DNA of 64,000 bases from Flagellimonas algicola (lineage in GTDB: Bacteria > Bacteroidota > Bacteroidia > Flavobacteriales > Flavobacteriaceae). Below, piece by piece: positions 57,341 through 64,000 of this stretch. Every line of letters begins with the position of its first letter. Within the stretch, counting starts at the first letter, position 1. The stretch is taken from positions 186,001-250,000 of the forward strand of contig NZ_VCNI01000001.1 of NCBI RefSeq assembly GCF_005937185.1, in the 5' to 3' direction. A program made the translations under genes and the position numbers. The notes beneath the pieces are model-generated. The model made no database searches. It had not been told where the DNA came from and saw only the letters and a program-made list of their open reading frames with translations.

Positions 57341-58666
57341 ATGGCACTTATAGGAGACAAAGAATACTTCAAAGGAATTGGAGAGATTAAGTATGAGGGA
57401 AGGGAATCGGACAATCCGTTGGCCTTCAAATTCTATAATCCGGAGCAACTAGTAGCCGGTAAAACTATGCGGGAACATTTTAAGTTCGCCATGGCGTATT
57501 GGCATACCCTCTGTGGAACGGGTGGAGACCCATTTGGTCCAGGTACCAAACAATTTCCATGGGCTACAAGTTCCGACGCAGTGCAGGCTGCAAAGGAAAA
57601 AGCCGATGCCGCATTTGAGTTTATAACCAAAATGGGTTTTGATTACTACTGCTTTCATGATTTTGATTTGGTGGATGAGGCTTCTACGTTGGCCGAATCT
57701 GAAAAAAGGATCCAAGAAATTGTGGAGTACTTAAAGCAAAAGCAGGACGCCTCGGGTGCCAAGCTCTTGTGGGGAACCTCCAACTGTTTTTCCAATCCAA
57801 GATATATGAACGGGGCAGCCTCCAATCCCAATTTTGATGTGGTGGCCAGAGCAGGTGCCCAAGTAAAGATTGCCTTGGATGCTACCATGGCGTTGGATGG
57901 TGAAAACTATGTGTTCTGGGGAGGCAGGGAAGGTTATATGTCCTTATTGAACACCAACATGAAGTTGGAACAGGACAACATTGGGCGGTTCTTGAATATG
58001 GCCAAAGATTATGCACGAAGCCAAGGGTTCAAAGGAACATTTTTCATTGAACCAAAACCTATGGAGCCAACCAAACATCAATATGACTTTGACGCGGCTA
58101 CATCCATTAACACCATACGGGAATATGGGCTGGAGAACGATTTTAAATTGAATATTGAGGTGAACCATGCTACCTTGGCGCAACATACCTTCCAACATGA
58201 ATTGCAGGTAGCAGCCAATGCCGGTATGCTGGGAAGCATAGATGCCAATCGTGGAGATTATCAAAATGGATGGGACACCGACCAATTTCCAAATAATGTA
58301 TTGGAAACTACGGAGGCCATGTTGGTCTTCCTAAAATCTGATGGACTGCAAGGAGGAGGGATCAATTTTGATGCCAAAACCCGAAGAAACTCCACAGATC
58401 TGGAGGACATCTTCCTAGCACATATTGGTGGTGCGGATACCTTTGCTAGAGCGTTAATTCTAGCTGACGAAGTACTGCAAAAATCTCCGTACCAATCCTT
58501 GCTGGATAAGCGGTACAGTTCTTTCCAATCGGGTAAGGGCGCTGATTATGTGGCTGGAAAACTATCCTTGAGCGATCTATATGATTATGCCGGTACCCAT
58601 GGTGAACCTGAGCAAATCAGCGGCAAGCAGGAATTGTATGAAAACATTTTGAACCAATACAGCTAA
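57341..58666 (+). CDS. xylA: Xylose isomerase
   Basis: Interconverts D-xylose and D-xylulose. It has 441 residues (class II, with N-terminal extension), cytoplasmic TIM barrel. '[25 protein letters not shown]', '[14 protein letters not shown]' (His106, Asp109), '[18 protein letters not shown]', '[20 protein letters not shown]' with catalytic Lys and metal Glu, '[18 protein letters not shown]' and '[20 protein letters not shown]' are family hallmarks. Between xylB and the symporter by 6 and 10 bp. Confidence 0.97.
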   Translation: MALIGDKEYFKGIGEIKYEGRESDNPLAFKFYNPEQLVAGKTMREHFKFAMAYWHTLCGTGGDPFGPGTKQFPWATSSDAVQAAKEKADAAFEFITKMGFDYYCFHDFDLVDEASTLAESEKRIQEIVEYLKQKQDASGAKLLWGTSNCFSNPRYMNGAASNPNFDVVARAGAQVKIALDATMALDGENYVFWGGREGYMSLLNTNMKLEQDNIGRFLNMAKDYARSQGFKGTFFIEPKPMEPTKHQYDFDAATSINTIREYGLENDFKLNIEVNHATLAQHTFQHELQVAANAGMLGSIDANRGDYQNGWDTDQFPNNVLETTEAMLVFLKSDGLQGGGINFDAKTRRNSTDLEDIFLAHIGGADTFARALILADEVLQKSPYQSLLDKRYSSFQSGKGADYVAGKLSLSDLYDYAGTHGEPEQISGKQELYENILNQYS

Positions 58667-58676
58667 AAAACCAACT

Positions 58677-60293
58677 ATGGAATCAATATTGGAAACAGCG
58701 GACTGGTGGGTCCTTGGAGGATACCTGGCAGCCTTAATTGCAGTGGCCGTTTGGGTCGTCCTTCAGAAGAATAAAAATACTGAGGATTACTTTTTGGCCG
58801 GTAGAAATGTAGGCTGGTTTGTAATTGGGGCCTCCATATTTGCTTCTAATATTGGTTCTGAACACGTAGTGGGCCTGGCGGGAACCGGGGCAGAATCCGG
58901 AATGCCCATGGCTCATTACGAATTGCATGCATGGATTGTTTTGCTGCTGGGTTGGCTTTTCCTTCCCTTCTATTTTAGAAGCAGGGCCTTTACTATGCCT
59001 GAATTTCTGGAAAAGCGATTTGATAGTCGTTCCCGTTGGTTTTTATCTGTTTTTTCCTTGGTGGGATACGTAATTACCAAGGTGTCCGTGACTATTTATG
59101 CGGGAGGAATCGTGGTTTCTGAACTATTGGGAATCCCTTTTTGGTACGGGGCTATTGGTATTGTGATTTTTACAGGAGCTTATACCATTATTGGCGGAAT
59201 GAAGGCGGTAATCTATACGGAAACGCTCCAAACGGTTATTTTAATCGCAGGATCATTGATCATTACTTATTTGGGTTTGCAAGAAGTAGGGGGTTGGGAA
59301 CAATTGCGCGAAGTTGCGGGAAGTCAACATTTCAATATGTGGCGACCAATTTCCGATCCTGATTTTCCCTGGACAGGGATGCTGATAGGAGGAACTATTG
59401 TAGGGGTATGGTATTGGTGTACAGATCAATACATTGTACAACGAACCCTAGCCGCCAACAATATTAAAATTGGCCGAAGAGGAGCCATATTTGGCGCTTA
59501 TTTGAAGCTACTTCCCATTTTCATTTTCTTGATTCCGGGTATTATAGCCTTTGCATTGGCACAGCAGGGCGTATTGACCTATGAAAAAAGTGATGAGGTG
59601 TTTCCTGTACTGGTCAAAACCTTATTGCCTGTTGGTTTAAAAGGTTTGGTAGCTGGAGGTCTCATGGCTGCTTTGATGAGTTCGCTTGCATCCGTCTTTA
59701 ACTCTTGTTCAACCATTTTCACTATAGATATCTATAAAAAATTGAAACCTCTGACCGAGGAGAAAAAACTCCTTCGTATTGGTAAAATAGCCACATCCAT
59801 TGTGGTGATATTGGGGATCATTTGGATTCCCATCATGGACAAAATAGGTGGAGGTGTTCTATATCAGTACCTCCAGAGTGTTCAGTCGTATATAGCGCCA
59901 CCCATAACAGCGGTTTTTCTATTGGGAATTATTTGGAAAAGGGTGAATTCACAGGCGGCCATTGTTACCCTGTTCAGTGGGTTGGTCATAGCAGCCCTGC
60001 GCATAATGGCAGAAATTTATCAAGCTGATCTATCAGGTGCTTTGCTCACCTTTGCCACCATAAACTTTGCCCACATGGCCATTTTTATGTTCATTTTTTC
60101 CGTGGTGGTCTGCATTGCTGTTAGCCTTGGGACCAATCCGCCTAATTACGCAACCATTAGTGGACTATCCTTGGGGACTTTAACAGAGGAAGACAGAAAA
60201 CTGAACAAAGAAAGTATTTCTACCGTTGACATCGTACTTTCGGTACTTTTGCTCGTTGTTGTGATAAGCGTTTTGTCCTATTTTGTGGGTTAG
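58677..60293 (+). CDS. SSS-family sodium:sugar symporter, probable xylose transporter
   Basis: Inner-membrane sodium-coupled sugar transporter (SGLT-like). It has 538 residues and about 14 helices. 'NTEDYFLAGRNVGWFVIGASIFASNIGSEHVVGLAGTGAESG', 'FYFRSRAFTMPEFLEKRFDSRSRW', 'AYTIIGGMKAVIYTETLQTVILIAG', 'TDQYIVQRTLAANNIKIGRRGAIFGAYLKL' and 'GLMAALMSSLASVFNSCSTIFTIDIYKK' are the SSS signature. Located 10 bp after xylA, so D-xylose is the likely substrate (inference). Confidence 0.92.
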   Translation: MESILETADWWVLGGYLAALIAVAVWVVLQKNKNTEDYFLAGRNVGWFVIGASIFASNIGSEHVVGLAGTGAESGMPMAHYELHAWIVLLLGWLFLPFYFRSRAFTMPEFLEKRFDSRSRWFLSVFSLVGYVITKVSVTIYAGGIVVSELLGIPFWYGAIGIVIFTGAYTIIGGMKAVIYTETLQTVILIAGSLIITYLGLQEVGGWEQLREVAGSQHFNMWRPISDPDFPWTGMLIGGTIVGVWYWCTDQYIVQRTLAANNIKIGRRGAIFGAYLKLLPIFIFLIPGIIAFALAQQGVLTYEKSDEVFPVLVKTLLPVGLKGLVAGGLMAALMSSLASVFNSCSTIFTIDIYKKLKPLTEEKKLLRIGKIATSIVVILGIIWIPIMDKIGGGVLYQYLQSVQSYIAPPITAVFLLGIIWKRVNSQAAIVTLFSGLVIAALRIMAEIYQADLSGALLTFATINFAHMAIFMFIFSVVVCIAVSLGTNPPNYATISGLSLGTLTEEDRKLNKESISTVDIVLSVLLLVVVISVLSYFVG

Positions 60294-60302
60294 ATGATAT
60301 AA

Positions 60303-60318
60303 CCCCCGGTTGTTGGGG
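60303..60318 (+). terminator. Weak hairpin after the symporter
   Basis: CCCC and GGGG pair around an 8-nt loop (CGGTTGTT), 10 bp past the stop codon and 50 bp before the LacI gene. There is no U-run directly after it, so it may only attenuate. Confidence 0.3.
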
Positions 60319-60367
60319 ATAAATTGCTTCTAGCGGATACGGTGGTTTATCAATTTGGATTGAGCCT

Positions 60368-61411
60368 ATGAAAAAAATAACCTTAAAAGATATAGCAGCT
60401 CATTTTGGGGTTTCCGTTTCAACGGTATCCAAGGCCATTAATGATAGTCATGAAATAAGTACCGACCTTAAACAGAGAATCCAGGAATTTGCCAAGGAAC
60501 ACCATTACAGACCCAACCATGTAGCATTAAGCCTTTTGAAAAAGAGCACCAAGACCATTGGGGTCATTGTTCCCAATATTTTGAATTATTTTTTCACGCA
60601 GGTCTTTTACGGGATTGAGCAAACCGCCAATGCCCGTGGGTATGGTATCATCAGTTGTATTTCGGATGAATCTTATCTAAAAGAATGCCAGACAGTGGAT
60701 TTGCTAAGTTCGGGAACCGCTGACGGCATTATTATGTCACTTTCCGAGGATACACAGGCGAAAGGCAATGTGGAACATCTTCAAGACCTCATTGAAAATC
60801 AAATACCCATGGTCATGTTCGATAGGGTTTCAGATGACTTGGATTGTGATAAAATTGTGGTTGACGATTTTGAAGCGGGGTACAAGACAACCCAACATTT
60901 ATTGCGAACTGGGTGCCAAAAAATTGCCATCATCACTTCCATCTATAATTCCAGCGTTGGGAAGTTACGAGTGGAAGGCTATAAAAAAGCGCTTCAGGAA
61001 AATGGAAAGGATTTCGATGAAAAACGCATAGTAAAAGTGGGAAGAAGCGATGATTTGGAGCTTCTCATTTCACTGCTTATTGCGGATAAGGAAATTGATG
61101 GGATCATAGCTTTGGATGAAATGACCGCGGTAGATACTTTGAATATTCTTAAAATGAAAGGCGTAGACGTCCCTGATCAAATATCCATTGTTGGGTTTAC
61201 CAATGGACGTTTGTCCAAATACGTTTCCCCAGCCCTTAGTATGGTGAGTCAGCATGGAAAATACATTGGTGAATTGGCAGCAAACATCCTGATTGACAGA
61301 ATTGAATACGAGGGGGAAATGCCCTTTACTACAAAGCTTGTGAAGACCACGCTTATTGAGCGGGAATCTACTAGGAAATTGGGAACCAAGTCCAGTAAAC
61401 AGTTAAGTTAG
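60368..61411 (+). CDS. LacI-family regulator of xylose genes
   Basis: LacI-type repressor, likely for the xylBA-symporter operon upstream. It has 347 residues. The HTH 'MKKITLKDIAAHFGVSVSTVSKAINDSHEISTDLKQRI' and hinge 'ALSLLKKSTKTIGVIVP' are standard. The ligand domain follows ('NYFFTQVFYGIEQTANARGYGIISC', 'GTADGIIMSLSED', 'TVDTLNILKMKGV', 'IERESTRKL'). It differs from the uronate LacI. 74 bp from the symporter, it may be co-transcribed or have its own promoter. The nested palindrome before xylB is its probable operator. Confidence 0.9.
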   Translation: MKKITLKDIAAHFGVSVSTVSKAINDSHEISTDLKQRIQEFAKEHHYRPNHVALSLLKKSTKTIGVIVPNILNYFFTQVFYGIEQTANARGYGIISCISDESYLKECQTVDLLSSGTADGIIMSLSEDTQAKGNVEHLQDLIENQIPMVMFDRVSDDLDCDKIVVDDFEAGYKTTQHLLRTGCQKIAIITSIYNSSVGKLRVEGYKKALQENGKDFDEKRIVKVGRSDDLELLISLLIADKEIDGIIALDEMTAVDTLNILKMKGVDVPDQISIVGFTNGRLSKYVSPALSMVSQHGKYIGELAANILIDRIEYEGEMPFTTKLVKTTLIERESTRKLGTKSSKQLS

Positions 61412-61540
61412 ACAATCCTTGAGCATAAAATGGTCTAAGCTGTGACATTAGGATTTGTTTGGGTTAAATAATCATTATATAGCCCAAATCAATTTGTAAG
61501 CTGCCCATTTTTTACTTCCTTCGGGACTAATTTTATTGCA

Positions 61541-62062
61541 ATGACACTTTTTGTTGACATGGATGAGGTGTTGGCCGACACCTATTTGGCCCATTTGGAA
61601 TTATACGAACAGGATTATGGTATTAAACTAACCCCCGAAGCTTATCAAGGTAAGGAGGCATGGGAGAGTGTTCCAGAGGAACATGCTGCATACATGAAAG
61701 GCCATGCATGGGAAAAGGGTTTTTTCAGGGATTTGAAGCTTATCGAAGGAAGCCAAGAAGTCATGTCCGAACTGGATAAAAAGTACGAGCTTTATATAGC
61801 TTCTGCAGCCATGCAATTTCCCGAATCTCTAAAAGAGAAGTCGGATTGGTTAGACGAGTTCTTTCCCTTTATCCCATGGCAACGGAGAATATTATGCGGA
61901 AATAAATACATATTAAAAGGAGATATTCTCATTGATGACAGGGCCTACAATTTGGAGAACTTTGAGGGACGCTCCATTATGTTTAGCTCTCCCCATAATA
62001 TAAATACCAATGGCTTTGAAAGAGCGAACAATTGGGAAGAAATCGCAGCCAAACTTTTGTAA
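61541..62062 (+). CDS. 5'(3')-deoxyribonucleotidase-like HAD protein
   Basis: HAD-superfamily phosphatase of the NT5C type. It has 173 residues. Motif I 'TLFVDMDEVLADTYLAHLEL' (Asp6, Asp8; DxD), 'FFRDLKLIEGSQEVMSEL', 'LYIASAAMQFPESLKEKSDWLDEFFPFIPWQRRILCGNKYIL' (motif II region) and 'GDILIDDRAYNLENFEGRSIMFSSPHNINTN' (motif IV, IDDR) match the NT5C family closely. It removes the 5' phosphate from dNMPs. 129 bp from the LacI gene, it is not evidently linked to xylose metabolism. An esterase gene follows 8 bp downstream. Confidence 0.88.
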   Translation: MTLFVDMDEVLADTYLAHLELYEQDYGIKLTPEAYQGKEAWESVPEEHAAYMKGHAWEKGFFRDLKLIEGSQEVMSELDKKYELYIASAAMQFPESLKEKSDWLDEFFPFIPWQRRILCGNKYILKGDILIDDRAYNLENFEGRSIMFSSPHNINTNGFERANNWEEIAAKLL

Positions 62063-62070
62063 CTTGAGGT

Positions 62071-62799
62071 ATGGAAATCCCTAGACCTTGGTGCAAGCTT
62101 CTTTTCTTATGCAGTTTCTTTCTGCTTCACGCCTGTGCTGCGCAGACGCAGATCATTGAAGATAATGTGGAAACCGTCACGCGGGAGAACCTTAGATATT
62201 ATCTGTACTATCCCCAAGACTATGAAGCCGATGGCGATAAAAGTTTCGGTTTATTGCTGTTTTTGCATGGAGGAGGAGAAGCAGGAGGTGATTTGGAGGA
62301 AATCAAACAAAACGGCCCACCCAAACTGCTGGTTGAGGGCAAACAATTTCCTTTTTTGGTCTTGGCTCCCCAAAATCCACATAAAAAGAAGTGGTGGAAT
62401 GCTGAAGCTGTCAAACAACTTTTGGATTCTGTGGTGACCACCAACAATGTAGATGTGAGCAGAATCTACCTTACCGGTTTAAGCCGGGGTGGAAGTGCCG
62501 CTTGGGAATTAGCTACCCAATATCCCAACACCTTTGCCGCCATGGCCGTGGTCTGTGGAATGACCCCATTGCCCTATGCACATTGGATAGATAAAAATAT
62601 GCCTATTTGGGTGTTTCATGGTGAAGATGACAACGTAATTGCTGTGGAAGAATCGGATAAAATGGTAGAAAAGCTGCGGAAGATGAATTACAAGGTGAGA
62701 TATACCCGATATGGGAATGTTGGACATAACTCATGGGAACGGGCCTATACCACGGATTCCTTATATACTTGGTTTGCCAATCAAAAACGAATAAGATGA
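62071..62799 (+). CDS. Alpha/beta-hydrolase lipoprotein, esterase-like
   Basis: Exported serine hydrolase. It has 242 residues. Signal: 'LFLCSFFLLHAC' (lipid Cys22). 'FGLLLFLHGGGEAGGDLEEI' (oxyanion region), 'IYLTGLSRGGSAAWELATQYP' (nucleophile Ser138 in GLSRG), 'IWVFHGEDDNVIAVEESDKM' with Asp and 'RYGNVGHNSWERA' with His complete the triad. The shape resembles polyhydroxybutyrate-depolymerase/CE1-type esterases acting on acetylated or feruloylated hemicellulose. In this context an esterase removing xylan acyl groups is plausible (inference). Overlaps the next start by 4 bp (ATGA). Confidence 0.82.
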   Translation: MEIPRPWCKLLFLCSFFLLHACAAQTQIIEDNVETVTRENLRYYLYYPQDYEADGDKSFGLLLFLHGGGEAGGDLEEIKQNGPPKLLVEGKQFPFLVLAPQNPHKKKWWNAEAVKQLLDSVVTTNNVDVSRIYLTGLSRGGSAAWELATQYPNTFAAMAVVCGMTPLPYAHWIDKNMPIWVFHGEDDNVIAVEESDKMVEKLRKMNYKVRYTRYGNVGHNSWERAYTTDSLYTWFANQKRIR

Positions 62800-63518
62800 A
62801 AAAACTTTTGCTTATAACCTTGGTTTTGTTCGCCGGATGCAAAGAGGTCAAAGAAAAAACACGGGAAGCTACCTCTTATGAACAAACCACCCAACAGGAA
62901 GTAATAGAGACCATAAATCAAGCTCCAAAACAGGTCTTTAAATCATTTGAAGGTTTAGCGGATACTACCTTTGTGCGGTTGGCCGATTTTAGTGATGATT
63001 TCGCTTATGACATGAGGTATGCCACTGAAAACAATTTTTTGAAAGCCAAGGTGTACGATTGCCCTGAATGTTATACACGTGTAAAGACTGCCAAAGCTCT
63101 CATTGCGGCCAACACCGATTTCTTGGCTAATGGAGTGAAGATTAAGTTTTTTGATTGTTACCGGCCCAATAGCGTTCAGTATAAGATGTGGGAAATAGTG
63201 TCCAATCCCCAATATGTTGCTGACCCAGTGAAAGGATCTATCCATAACAAAGGAGGTGCTGTAGATATTACTTTGGTGGATATGGAGGGGAAAGAACTGG
63301 ATATGGGAACAGATTTCGATTTTTTTGGAAAACGCGCTTATCACGATAATATGGATTTGCCCCAAAACATCTTGGACAACAGGAAGTTGTTAAAGGAGAC
63401 TATGGAAGCCTATGGCTTTTGGTCTATCCGAACCGAATGGTGGCATTACAACCTGTCTGCCGGATCAAACGATAAAGTGGCTAATTTTAAATGGAATTGC
63501 GATCAAACTGAAAACTAA
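62796..63518 (+). CDS. VanX-like D-alanyl-D-alanine dipeptidase lipoprotein
   Basis: Zinc dipeptidase of the M15D family, probably for recycling or scavenging D-Ala-D-Ala peptides rather than vancomycin resistance. The start at 62796 gives a 240-residue lipoprotein (MKKLLLITLVLFAGC, Cys15) overlapping the esterase by 4 bp; a frame from 62733 lies inside the esterase. 'FAYDMRYATENNFL', 'FFDCYRPNSVQYKMW', 'SIHNKGGAVDITLVDMEGKELDMGTDFDFF' (zinc His and Asp) and 'WSIRTEWWHYNLS' (catalytic Glu, zinc His) are all present. No vanA or vanH gene is nearby. Confidence 0.9.
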   Translation: MKKLLLITLVLFAGCKEVKEKTREATSYEQTTQQEVIETINQAPKQVFKSFEGLADTTFVRLADFSDDFAYDMRYATENNFLKAKVYDCPECYTRVKTAKALIAANTDFLANGVKIKFFDCYRPNSVQYKMWEIVSNPQYVADPVKGSIHNKGGAVDITLVDMEGKELDMGTDFDFFGKRAYHDNMDLPQNILDNRKLLKETMEAYGFWSIRTEWWHYNLSAGSNDKVANFKWNCDQTEN

Positions 63519-63520
63519 TT

Positions 63521-64000
63521 ATGAAAAGACTACCCATCACTGTACTAGTTTCCCTATTTTTTTTAAATGGATTGGTTGCCCAGGATACCATCATCCAACT
63601 TTGGCCCAAAGGGGTTCCCAATCAAATCGATATAGGAGAAAAGGAGGTGGACACTTTGGAAAACATTCGCTGGGTGCGCAATGTGCAACAGCCATCCATA
63701 GAGGTGTATCTGCCAAGTCTTCCAAATAATACGGGCAAAGCTATTTTGTTGTTTCCAGGTGGAGGTTATCAAGGATTGGCCTACAATTGGGAGGGAGTGG
63801 ATTTTGCAAAGGCTTTCAATTCCCAAGGGATTGTGGGCATTGTGGTAAGATATCGTTTGCCCAATTCCAAATCCATAGTTAAAAACAGACACGAAGTGCC
63901 CTTACAAGATGCCCAACGTGCCATTCGATTGGTACGGAAGATGGCACCAAAATGGAACATTGACCCAGACGAAATTGGAATCATGGGCTTTTCAGCAGGG
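63521..64000 (+). CDS. Alpha/beta-hydrolase, acetyl-esterase-like, 5' part
   Basis: The start at 63521 is 2 bp after the dipeptidase stop and the frame is open to the window end, giving 160 residues. Signal peptide 'MKRLPITVLVSLFFLNGLVAQ'. 'LWPKGVPN', 'AILLFPGGGYQGLAYNWEGVDFAKAF' (oxyanion HGG-like PGGGY), 'GIVGIVVRYRLPN', 'PLQDAQRAIRLVRKM' and the nucleophile elbow 'IGIMGFSAG' at the very end place it among BD-FAE/acetylxylan-esterase-like hydrolases. The Ser is just inside the window; the Asp and His of the triad lie beyond it. With the previous esterase and xylose genes it suggests debranching of acetylated xylan-like glycans. Confidence 0.85.
   Translation, partial: MKRLPITVLVSLFFLNGLVAQDTIIQLWPKGVPNQIDIGEKEVDTLENIRWVRNVQQPSIEVYLPSLPNNTGKAILLFPGGGYQGLAYNWEGVDFAKAFNSQGIVGIVVRYRLPNSKSIVKNRHEVPLQDAQRAIRLVRKMAPKWNIDPDEIGIMGFSAG

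Noticed and set aside
62796-63518. A vancomycin-resistance gene
   Set aside because: VanX-like zinc motifs are present, but no vanH, vanA or vanRS genes surround it; a peptide-recycling role is more likely.
1-64000. CRISPR arrays, tRNA or rRNA genes, transposases, integrases or attachment sites
   Set aside because: Nothing convincing was seen: no regularly spaced long repeats, no cloverleaf-like sequence recognised, and no mobile-element protein.

Overview
The window looks like a chromosomal segment of a marine, facultatively anaerobic Flavobacteriaceae (Bacteroidota). This rests on paired SusC/SusD genes, many short lipoprotein signals, Bacteroidota-type -7 promoter elements (TAnnTTTG), moderate-to-low GC, and the mix of glycan-utilisation loci with sulfatases. 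The genus cannot be fixed from the sequence alone. No rRNA, tRNA, CRISPR array, transposase or phage gene was seen. Genes are tightly packed, often with 4-17 bp overlaps.

Region 1 (1-7578): the 3' end of a SusC-type TonB receptor, its SusD partner, a lipoprotein glycerophosphodiester phosphodiesterase, a nucleoside phosphorylase, an MBL-fold lipoprotein and a PafA-type alkaline phosphatase. Together these look like an outer-membrane uptake and mineralisation system for organic phosphate. Region 2 (7809-24534): a one-component membrane regulator (beta-propeller, Y_Y_Y, LuxR-type HTH) followed by SusC, SusD, a lipoprotein with three LamG repeats, two GH144 endo-beta-1,2-glucanases, a GH3 beta-glucosidase and an S1 sulfatase. 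This is a beta-1,2-glucan utilisation locus.

Region 3 (24582-46732) is an anaerobic respiration island. It holds a bestrophin-like channel, the class III ribonucleotide reductase nrdGD, NO reductase norCB, a NirK-cytochrome c fusion, an FGE-like protein, a SCO copper chaperone, norQD, an Rrf2/NsrR-like regulator, a heme-copper-oxidase-like membrane protein, the di-iron repair protein Ric and a porin. It ends with a periplasmic nitrate reductase operon whose NapB is duplicated (four hemes) and whose quinol module is of FeS/NrfD type instead of NapC. Nitrate to nitrite to NO to N2O is encoded; no nosZ is present in the window. Three copies of an FNR-like palindrome (ATGAYnnnnRTCAT) each sit exactly 22 nt from a -7-like element, giving four promoters (norC, ric, porin, nap). 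This is the most striking undescribed signal in the window.

Region 4 (46744-55550) is a uronate module: a TRAP transporter, a GH88 unsaturated glucuronyl hydrolase and a LacI regulator on the minus strand, divergent from kduI, a DUF4861 lipoprotein and a second S1 sulfatase, with a perfect 18-bp LacI-type operator between them. Region 5 (55551-64000) is xylose catabolism (xylB, xylA, an SSS symporter, a LacI regulator), then a deoxyribonucleotidase-like HAD protein, an esterase lipoprotein, a VanX-like dipeptidase and the start of an acetyl-esterase-like hydrolase cut by the window end. Regions 4 and 5 together suit growth on a sulfated, uronate- and xylose-containing algal polysaccharide.
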